Shown here: positions 1-6,132 of the stretch, piece by piece
Numbering within the stretch: position 1 is the stretch's first letter
How the letters are laid out: every line of letters starts with the position of its first letter
DNA from: an uncultured Ruminococcus sp.
GTDB taxonomy: Bacteria > Bacillota_A > Clostridia > Oscillospirales > Ruminococcaceae
DNA: 9,388 nt
Assembly (NCBI GenBank): GCA_902782875.1
Contig: CACZPE010000222.1
Location: forward strand, 1 to 9,388
Reading direction: 5' to 3'
Notes under the pieces: model-generated
Told to the model about the DNA's origin: nothing
What the model saw: only the letters and a program-made list of their open reading frames with translations
The model's database searches: none
Translations under genes and position numbers: made by a program

Positions 1-2101
1 AGCCGAGTATGCCGAGACTGTGATAGAGCTCTGCAGTCAGCTGAGCGGCGGTGGATTTACCCGTGCCGGGATTTCCTGCCCAGATCATATGCGCAGGCCC
101 GGGGTATGCAAGCCCCTTCTCCATACATTCAACTCTCAGCGCGAGCTGGTCGTTGAACATATCCTCGAGAAACTCCATACCGATATAATCATGCAGCTTT
201 GAATAGATATCCTCAGCGGAGAAGCCTCTTTTCTCAAACAGAGCTTCTCTTGCCTCAAAATCGCAGCGCTCTGCGGTTATCACATCATCGCCCGTGAGCC
301 CCGAGCAGCTCCTGCGATAGGAGGCGGCACGCTTTACATCGCTTACGAGATTGTTTATATCCCTTGCATTACCGAAATTCTTCCTGTCGCGGTCGGCAAA
401 GAAATTCTCGAAGAATACCGGCAGACCGCTTTTCACATCATCAGAAAGAACGGTCCTTGTGCCGCTGATGCCCTCAGGCTCTCCGAACTGCGATTCAAAT
501 ATGCTCTGCAGCAGGGGAGGCTCATATTCCTTCAGCGTTATTATATTTGATGCCCCGAATCGCGAGAAGAGGCCTTCGTTCATCTTCCAGACCTCGTTCA
601 TGCGGTCGGCGTATCCTGCGAATATCACGCAGAAATGATAGTTCTTGTTGGTCATTGCCGCAACGATCGTGTTGAACACTTCATCGCAGTAGGATATGCT
701 GTTTTCGCCGCCCTGCTCGGCTATCGAGTATACCTCGTCCACGAGCAGAACGCCCTCCTGAGCTTCCTCAATAAGTGCGGCGGTGCGTATTGCGGTAGAA
801 CCGACATATTCGCCGACGAGCTTGTCGCGCGAGCCTATGACGGTGTGTCCCGAGCGGATGATGCCCTCTCTCTGGAGTATGCGCCCGATAATGTTTGCTA
901 TGGCGGTCTTTCCCACGCCGGGAGGTCCTTCAAGTACAAAGTTGGGAACACTGCCGCGGTCTGAGCTGTCTGATACAGGTTCAAAGCGGTCTGTGGTAAG
1001 CTCTTTTCTCTCAATGACAGCTGCACCGTCAGGATAAAGCATGCGCCAGCTTGATATGAAGCTGTTTATAACATTGTAGGCAGGCTCCCAGCCGCGCTTT
1101 TCACGCAGTATCTGCATAGGGTCGGTATCATCGCGTATACCCGCAGATGAATCGGGGTACAGTGCGGCTACGGTATCGGGAGTGAGCCATACTTCGTCTG
1201 TGCCTTCACTTTCCATATACCGCTCTATGATCTCTTTCATGGACTTGAGCTGCGTAAAACCGCTGTCACGGCTGCAGAAGCTGAGCATCCTGACTATCCT
1301 GCTGTGATCGCTTCTGTGAAAACGCAGGTATGCACAGTGTTCACCGCCGCGGGGGTCGGTATATCTGTGACCTGCTATGCGCAGGTATTCGAGCAGGTTT
1401 TCTATTTCGTCGTTGAGAGGAGTGCCGATGCAGAGGCTCGAATTGCGGTTGAACTCATTCTTTCTGAGAAAGAGGGATTCAAGCACGGCAACACGGTTGT
1501 CGTGCAGCATATTCTGAAGTCCGCAGGAGTCGAGAGTCTTTGAGAGGAATATGCATATATTCCTGTTTTCGTTGGGCAGAGACTTCCACTCCTCGAAACG
1601 CTCAAGCAGGCGCCTGCCCTCATCTGTAGTAGCAAGGCGTATCAGATCCTCAAGCGATGTGAACACTATCGCCTTCGGCTCTTCCGTATCGCGCATATAT
1701 CTGTCAGTCGCCGCGGAGAGCTGATCCTTTGCGATGCTGTGGGTATATTTGAGCTTTTCGCTTTTCTGCGGCGCAGGTATCGGTGCGGGTGCTGCGGGAG
1801 CATCATCATCAAGCCAGCTGTAATCGTCCGATGAGGCGGTGCTTTCAGGTGCCTTTACAGGTGCGGGATCTTTCTTTCCTGTCAGTACAGACATCGCACG
1901 TACGCCTGCAGGATCGGTGGCGTATACCATATTCCGCTGAGTAGAGCAGAATACTACTCCCGAGAAACCGAGATCCCTCAGCCTTATGCTCAGCAGTTCA
2001 TCAAAATTTACTATCCACCCGTTAGGCAGGCAGAAAATATCGCTCAGCTCGCCCGAAACGCAGAATATCCTTGTGGATGTATTGTTGAATATCGAGGACA
2101 T
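1..2101 (-). CDS. Multi-module AAA+ ATPase of CbxX/CfxQ (CbbX-like) type, 3' partial
   Basis: The frame runs from an ATG with GGAGG six bases upstream through the left window edge, giving 700 visible residues. Residues 1-245 look like a P-loop-less AAA+ module: SGELSDIFC stands where a Walker A would be, AIVFTSLEDLI (144-154) resembles Walker B, NICIFL (180-185) a sensor-1 strand and IGTPLNDEIENLL (225-237) a lid entry. A Pro/Ala-rich acidic linker interrupts it (about 79-115). The first complete AAA+ module has Walker A GPPGVGKT (392-399), Walker B VLLVDEVYS with Asp455 and Glu456, and GLFSRFG, an arginine-finger-like segment typical of CbxX proteins. A second module begins near 626 and has Walker A GNPGTGKS (676-683) before the sequence ends. 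CbxX-type ATPases usually form hexamers that remodel protein partners; CbbX itself reactivates Rubisco, but nothing here suggests Rubisco. It is probably the motor of the system. Confidence 0.92.
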   Translation of the reverse strand, partial: MSSIFNNTSTRIFCVSGELSDIFCLPNGWIVNFDELLSIRLRDLGFSGVVFCSTQRNMVYATDPAGVRAMSVLTGKKDPAPVKAPESTASSDDYSWLDDDAPAAPAPIPAPQKSEKLKYTHSIAKDQLSAATDRYMRDTEEPKAIVFTSLEDLIRLATTDEGRRLLERFEEWKSLPNENRNICIFLSKTLDSCGLQNMLHDNRVAVLESLFLRKNEFNRNSSLCIGTPLNDEIENLLEYLRIAGHRYTDPRGGEHCAYLRFHRSDHSRIVRMLSFCSRDSGFTQLKSMKEIIERYMESEGTDEVWLTPDTVAALYPDSSAGIRDDTDPMQILREKRGWEPAYNVINSFISSWRMLYPDGAAVIERKELTTDRFEPVSDSSDRGSVPNFVLEGPPGVGKTAIANIIGRILQREGIIRSGHTVIGSRDKLVGEYVGSTAIRTAALIEEAQEGVLLVDEVYSIAEQGGENSISYCDEVFNTIVAAMTNKNYHFCVIFAGYADRMNEVWKMNEGLFSRFGASNIITLKEYEPPLLQSIFESQFGEPEGISGTRTVLSDDVKSGLPVFFENFFADRDRKNFGNARDINNLVSDVKRAASYRRSCSGLTGDDVITAERCDFEAREALFEKRGFSAEDIYSKLHDYIGMEFLEDMFNDQLALRVECMEKGLAYPGPAHMIWAGNPGTGKSTAAQLTAELYHSLGILG

Positions 2102-2116
2102 ATGCAACCTCCGCCG

Positions 2117-3565
2117 TCAGGGCCTGTAAGTGTCGATCACGCCGGGATTCTTGCATCTCTGCCTGAGACCGAGAGCCTTGCCTACGGCAGAGCCCTTGAT
2201 CGCTTCGCAGTTTGCCAGACGTTCCTTCTCGCGGGCAAGCTCCACCTCGTCGAAGCCGCCCTCGTAGTCCGTGTGATCCTCTATGTCTATCTTCATATTG
2301 ACATGGCCGCCGCTCTCGTTTGCATCGAGGAAAAGATAGAGCCTTTCGTCCGTGCCGTCTTTCTGAAATCTCAGTACTATCCTGTCAAGGGGGGAGTACT
2401 CCTTATCCTTCTGTGTGAGAGGTATCAGACTGTACCCCTTTGATCTGTACCTTGCGGCGAGTACCTTTGCGGTTTCTTTTCTGAGCATCTCGTTATGCAT
2501 GCGCTCATACGCCGTGCGCGTAGATGCGGTGAAATCCGCTGCCAGCTTTGCGGTGCGAAGCCTTATATCACACAGCTCCTGTGCGGAGATATCGGCAGGA
2601 CTGCAGTCAAGCAGTCTTTCGAGTACCGCTATCTCTTCACCCGTGCGCTCATAGTCGCCGCGGTAATAATACGGCATATCATCGGTCTTCTTTATAACTG
2701 TTTCTCCCGAAGCAGTGCTGTCAGACTTAAGCTCGCCTGACTTTGAGTTTTCAAATGCCTCCCTCAGAGAGCGCAGGGCTGTTTTTGCGCTGACAAAGCG
2801 CTGTCTGTTAACTGCTTCGGATGTTATGATATCCTGCAGACGCAGATAGAATGCATCTTCGGCGGAATACACGTCTATCAGGGCAGCTTCGCTGAGTCCT
2901 GAGCGTATATTCTGTTCTGCCCTGTCGAGCATGCCCGAGCACAGCTTTACGGCTTCTGTCGCTTTTCTGCTCTCAGCGGTACTCAGTGCCGCCAGTGCTG
3001 ACCTGAGGGTTGCGATGGCTTTTTCTGCATATGCCACCGCCGCTGCCCTGCGCTCGTCATCATCAGCTGCACGGTTTATCTGAGCTTCTGCATCACGGCG
3101 CAGCAGGGCGTTCTGTGCGGTGCATTTCTTCATTTCGGAATCTATGACAGAGATGTATTTCTCGTCAAATTCACGCTGTGCAGCTTCCAGATCGGCGCAG
3201 AGCTTTTCAGCCGCCGCGCTGCAGTCTGCTATGAATATATCGGAATCACCGCTTTTTGTAAGCCGCCCCTCTATTTCCGACAGGGCTTCTGAGTACTGTG
3301 CGTTGATCCTACCCTGTGCGGAGCTAAGCTCGGCGGATATCTTCTCATCGAAATGGAATATATTTGTCATCGCGCTGTCAAGATGCTCATTCATACCCCT
3401 GAGTCTTGCATCCGTGACGGCGTTGCCTATAGCCTTCGGTATCGTATACGGCGCTGTAGCCACTCCGAAAACCAGCCTTCCCACAGAGCCCACGGTAAGT
3501 GAGAGCACTCCGTATGCCAGTTCGGCGATGAGCGGCACTGTTTCTATCTCGCCTGTATAGCTCAT
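2117..3565 (-). CDS. Helical coiled-coil protein with hydrophobic N-terminal segment
   Basis: This 482-residue protein is of unknown family. The N-terminus (about 8-50) is uncharged over most of its length and rich in Gly, Ala, Val and Leu (ELAYGVLSLTVGSVGRLVFG), which could insert in or lie on a membrane; it is not a classic cleaved signal peptide. Residues 55-275 are almost entirely helical, Ala/Glu/Arg-rich and coiled-coil-prone. A polar linker (about 273-298) leads to more helices and a small alpha/beta end, with strands such as RIVLRF (395-400), RLYLFLD (408-414) and HVNMKIDIED (421-430). A longer frame would start at 3616 inside the previous gene, but the ATG at 3565 has GAGGTG five bases upstream and is preferred. 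The gene starts 13 bases after the previous stop. Its architecture resembles that of its upstream neighbour. A membrane anchor or scaffold role is possible but unproven. Confidence 0.88.
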   Translation of the reverse strand: MSYTGEIETVPLIAELAYGVLSLTVGSVGRLVFGVATAPYTIPKAIGNAVTDARLRGMNEHLDSAMTNIFHFDEKISAELSSAQGRINAQYSEALSEIEGRLTKSGDSDIFIADCSAAAEKLCADLEAAQREFDEKYISVIDSEMKKCTAQNALLRRDAEAQINRAADDDERRAAAVAYAEKAIATLRSALAALSTAESRKATEAVKLCSGMLDRAEQNIRSGLSEAALIDVYSAEDAFYLRLQDIITSEAVNRQRFVSAKTALRSLREAFENSKSGELKSDSTASGETVIKKTDDMPYYYRGDYERTGEEIAVLERLLDCSPADISAQELCDIRLRTAKLAADFTASTRTAYERMHNEMLRKETAKVLAARYRSKGYSLIPLTQKDKEYSPLDRIVLRFQKDGTDERLYLFLDANESGGHVNMKIDIEDHTDYEGGFDEVELAREKERLANCEAIKGSAVGKALGLRQRCKNPGVIDTYRP

Positions 3566-3570
3566 GATAT

Positions 3571-3576
3571 CACCTC
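3571..3576 (-). promoter_or_regulatory. Ribosome binding site deciding the 482-residue protein start
   Basis: GAGGTG sits five bases before the ATG at 3565 and just after the TAA of the preceding gene. It supports this internal ATG over the upstream in-frame ATG at 3616, which falls inside the previous coding region. Confidence 0.75.
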
Positions 3577-3578
3577 GT

Positions 3579-4955
3579 TTAGTTAAGTCTGCCGTTTGCG
3601 AGCATGATCTTGTCATTGCAGACTGTCTTTACCCTGTCTGCCGTGGTCTGATCCGCTTCTGTCCTGCGGTAGTCTGTATCTATGCCCCTTGCGGTTATCA
3701 CCTGTGCAAGAGCTGTTCTTACTGCGTCATACCTGTCTTTTCCGATACCCTCGGGAACATAGCAGGACGCAAGATTTATCCATTTTTCGTCCGATCTGCG
3801 GAATACCGGGACTAAGATGAGCTCGAAGGTATGCACATCCATATCATCGGAGAATGTGATGATATGAACATCGCCGCTGTCTGTGAGCCTGCATGTGCAT
3901 CCTGCCTGTGCAAGGGATGAACGCAGCTGACGGTATATCTCAAGGCGTTCGTTCCACGCCCTCATGCGGCTGTGCATTACGGAAAAGAGCTTCTTCTCCT
4001 CTTTCTGTCTGTCAATTGCGGTGCGGATCATTTCGTACATCATGATATCGTCCGCCCTTGAAGCCATATCGGGCTTTTCTGTCATATATCTCCTGACATC
4101 GTCCTCGCTGTCGGGCATATCGCGCTCATATACCTGTGCTGCTTCGTCATAGCCTCTGTGCAGCGCGGAGTATCCGCCGTCGGTATACTTGTCGAGTATA
4201 TCATCGGAAAGCTTAAGATCACGTATCTTAAGGTATGCTCCAAAAAGCGGGATATCCTCGGGAAGTCTGTGAGCGGATACAAAAAGCTGTTCCTCTTCGG
4301 CGATCACGGCTTTGAGCAGTCTGTAGCTGTGAGACCATCTGCCGAATTTTTCCTCTGTTTCGAGTATATCAAATCTCAGCTGCATGAGTATATTGTCGCC
4401 GATACCGACAGCACTCTCGTAGAGCCCGTTTTTTATCCATCTGTCTATCTCGTCGGCACGTCTGCGGTAAAGTGCAAGATGCCCGGGCAGGAACCATTCC
4501 AGCGGCACATCAGATATCGCCTCCGCCAGCTGCCTGTTGAAGCGTGTTTGTATGTCCAGCGCCTGCTGTTTTGCGAATTCAAGGCGCGATCTGTACGCTT
4601 CTTCAAACTGCTGCTGCATAAGAAATATCTTTTCCCGTTCCTGCTGTTCAGCGGCAAGCTGCTCTGTAACCTCGGCACTCAGCTCGTCATACTCGTCCCT
4701 GAGGGAGGATATCCTGTCCTGCAGCTGCTTTTCTGTCTCGGACGTATGGTGTTCGAGTATGCTGCGGTAGAAGCTGTCTGTCTGTCTGTCATGTGAGTCT
4801 ATACGCTCTGCTATGCCGCCTGTAAGCTCTTTTATTCGCCGTGAGCTCTCCTCCACATAGTTTTCGCGTTCATTCTTCAGCTGTGCCTGCAGCAGATCTA
4901 TACGCTTGTCTATTTCGTTTTGTCTCAGCCGCAGTACGGAGATATCTGTAGCCAT
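3579..4955 (-). CDS. Coiled-coil protein with helical core and C-terminal alpha/beta domain
   Basis: This 458-residue protein has no family I can name. Residues about 5-145 are a long, charged, heptad-like coiled coil rich in Glu, Gln, Arg and Leu (for example LLQAQLKNERENYVEESSRR). It is followed by a conserved-looking hinge, PLEWFLPGHLALYRRRADE (150-168), and further helices to about 350. The C-terminus (about 350-422) alternates strands and helix: VHIITFS, TFELILVPVF and WINLASCYV, then a helix YDAVRTALAQVI. There is no signal peptide or membrane segment. A strong AGGAGG lies four bases before the ATG and overlaps the preceding TAG stop. The layout (coiled coil, helical middle, small alpha/beta end) is shared with the next protein, suggesting an ancient duplication. 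A structural or adaptor role in a complex with the Hsp70 and AAA+ proteins is an inference. Confidence 0.88.
   Translation of the reverse strand: MATDISVLRLRQNEIDKRIDLLQAQLKNERENYVEESSRRIKELTGGIAERIDSHDRQTDSFYRSILEHHTSETEKQLQDRISSLRDEYDELSAEVTEQLAAEQQEREKIFLMQQQFEEAYRSRLEFAKQQALDIQTRFNRQLAEAISDVPLEWFLPGHLALYRRRADEIDRWIKNGLYESAVGIGDNILMQLRFDILETEEKFGRWSHSYRLLKAVIAEEEQLFVSAHRLPEDIPLFGAYLKIRDLKLSDDILDKYTDGGYSALHRGYDEAAQVYERDMPDSEDDVRRYMTEKPDMASRADDIMMYEMIRTAIDRQKEEKKLFSVMHSRMRAWNERLEIYRQLRSSLAQAGCTCRLTDSGDVHIITFSDDMDVHTFELILVPVFRRSDEKWINLASCYVPEGIGKDRYDAVRTALAQVITARGIDTDYRRTEADQTTADRVKTVCNDKIMLANGRLN
4774..4790 (-). repeat. Short tetranucleotide tract (GACA x4) inside a coding region
   Basis: Four tandem copies of a four-base unit (CTGT on the plus strand, ACAG/GACA on the coding strand) lie within codons 56-61 of the 458-residue coiled-coil protein (DRQTDS). 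Gain or loss of one unit would shift the frame near the N-terminus. The tract is short, so it may be chance. Confidence 0.6.
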
Positions 4956-4963
4956 ATATCCTC

Positions 4964-5554
4964 CTATATTTCCGTGCGGTATCTTATAAGATCCTCGTGC
5001 GAGCGCCTTATCATGTCAGCTATCAGCTTTTCAGCCTTTGCAGCAGTCTCTCTTGATGTAAGAAGCTGCCTTGCCTCGTTTGCATCCGCTGTGTCGCCGT
5101 AGTATGACAGGAGCTTCAGGTCGCAGGCGATATTTTCGTCCGTGTCGTCATCTGTTAGCTGCTCTGTGCAGGAGGATGCTTCGCGGACAGGCGTATCAAC
5201 AGACATATCTATATCCCATCCGCCGTTTACTGCATTGAATCTTATCGTATCACTCATAAGACGGTTGCTGCCGAATTCACCCCTGAAAGCAGCCTGAGCG
5301 TCGGCAACAGCCCATCCGAGCAGGGGAAGGTCACCGAGCAGAGTATTTATATCCAGCACAAAGCTCACGGGTTCTCCTGTCTGTCCGACGAAGAGAGTGC
5401 CGCTGTCCTTGTTTGCGATGATTATCATATTTTCAGATGCGGTCTGACCGTCATTGGCGATAATCACTTTCCTGCCGCCTGCGGTCACAGTGAATTCGAT
5501 GCTGTCTGCGCAGTGCGCCCAGCCCGTGACAATAAAAACCTCGTTTGTTTTCAT
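4964..5554 (-). CDS. Uncharacterised 196-residue protein
   Basis: I do not recognise a family. Residues 1-125 look beta-rich, with alternating hydrophobic strands such as EVFIVTGWA, KVIIANDG, NMIIIANKD and VSFVLDIN, and with several Gly-Trp pairs (GW at 11-12, 80-81 and 112-113). A polar acidic linker follows (about 127-145, including DDDTDEN), then a helical, charged C-terminus (about 147-194) that could dock onto the neighbouring coiled-coil proteins. There is no signal peptide or membrane segment, so it should be cytoplasmic. Its ATG overlaps the radical SAM stop as ATGA, with AAAGGTG upstream, and it ends in a TAG that overlaps the AGGAGG of the next gene. The tight coupling says it belongs to the complex or pathway; the sequence alone does not say how. 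It could be an adaptor, or the target of the radical SAM enzyme. Confidence 0.85.
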   Translation of the reverse strand: MKTNEVFIVTGWAHCADSIEFTVTAGGRKVIIANDGQTASENMIIIANKDSGTLFVGQTGEPVSFVLDINTLLGDLPLLGWAVADAQAAFRGEFGSNRLMSDTIRFNAVNGGWDIDMSVDTPVREASSCTEQLTDDDTDENIACDLKLLSYYGDTADANEARQLLTSRETAAKAEKLIADMIRRSHEDLIRYRTEI

Positions 5555-6132
5555 ATCTGTGCACCTTTGTCTGTAAGCATATCTATCAGGGCTTTAGCAC
5601 CGTCTGACGGTATTCCTGTCATGCGGAAGCCCTTGTCTGTAAAAATGAAACGGTTCTGCCGTGATCTCGGCAGATCGTTTTCGGAGTATCTGTCTGTAAG
5701 AAAAATGAGCCGTTGGTTTGACGAGCCTCTCATAGGCCTGCCGTCATCAAGAGCTTCTATATATTCGCCGTCTATCAGCAGATCAATACGCCCTGTCAGA
5801 GGGTCTGCGGCGATATCCTCATAGGTGTATCCCGTGTAGCATATCACGCCTGTATCCGGTCTCTGCCCGCGCACCTTGTCAATGAGCGTACAAAGCGCTT
5901 CCGACTGCAGGAACGGCTCTCCGCCGCTTATCGTCAGATCTGCTCCTGAGGATATTATGATATCAGCAAGAGAGTTTACGGATATGCTCTCTCCGCCCTC
6001 GGGATCGCGAAGCGACGGGGCGATGCAGCCTGCACAGCTTTTATGACAGCCCTGCACCCACAGTGCAAAGCGCCTGCCGGGACCCAGATCTTCGGTTATG
6101 GTGTACCATGATATCCTGAGAGTATCGTTCAT
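5551..6132 (-). CDS. Radical SAM activase-like protein (NrdG/PflA type)
   Basis: This 193-residue radical SAM enzyme binds a [4Fe-4S] cluster through C29-HKS-C33-AG-C36, the canonical CX3CX2C motif. It carries the SAM-contacting GGEP (70-73), a YTGYT strand (99-103), IDGEYIE (120-126) and RGSSNQR (135-141). All are typical of short activases of the anaerobic ribonucleotide reductase and pyruvate formate-lyase type, and the length fits the minimal family. Known members abstract a hydrogen from a glycine in a glycyl-radical enzyme, via a 5'-deoxyadenosyl radical. No such enzyme is visible here, so it may serve an unlinked partner, or modify an operon protein. I chose the ATG at 6132 over one at 6165 because it forms an ATGA overlap with the upstream stop, has AGAGGT before it, and begins where the conserved fold begins. 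The fold is certain; the substrate is unknown. Confidence 0.93.
   Translation of the reverse strand: MNDTLRISWYTITEDLGPGRRFALWVQGCHKSCAGCIAPSLRDPEGGESISVNSLADIIISSGADLTISGGEPFLQSEALCTLIDKVRGQRPDTGVICYTGYTYEDIAADPLTGRIDLLIDGEYIEALDDGRPMRGSSNQRLIFLTDRYSENDLPRSRQNRFIFTDKGFRMTGIPSDGAKALIDMLTDKGAQI

Noticed and set aside
1..2101. CbbX Rubisco activase role for the AAA+ protein
   Set aside because: No Rubisco or Calvin-cycle gene is present, the protein is far larger than CbbX, and the neighbours point to a different partner.
3566..3616. An N-terminal extension of the 482-residue protein from an ATG at 3616
   Set aside because: It overlaps the end of the preceding gene and lacks a good ribosome binding site, while the ATG at 3565 has GAGGTG at ideal spacing.
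4158..4796. A plus-strand reading frame of 212 codons
   Set aside because: It mirrors the coiled-coil gene on the other strand, whose frame fits the operon and has a strong ribosome binding site.
4964..5554. A TerD-like tellurium-resistance domain in the 196-residue protein
   Set aside because: The beta-rich pattern looked similar at first, but the characteristic TerD motifs (GLGWD near the start, later calcium-binding acidic segments) are not there.
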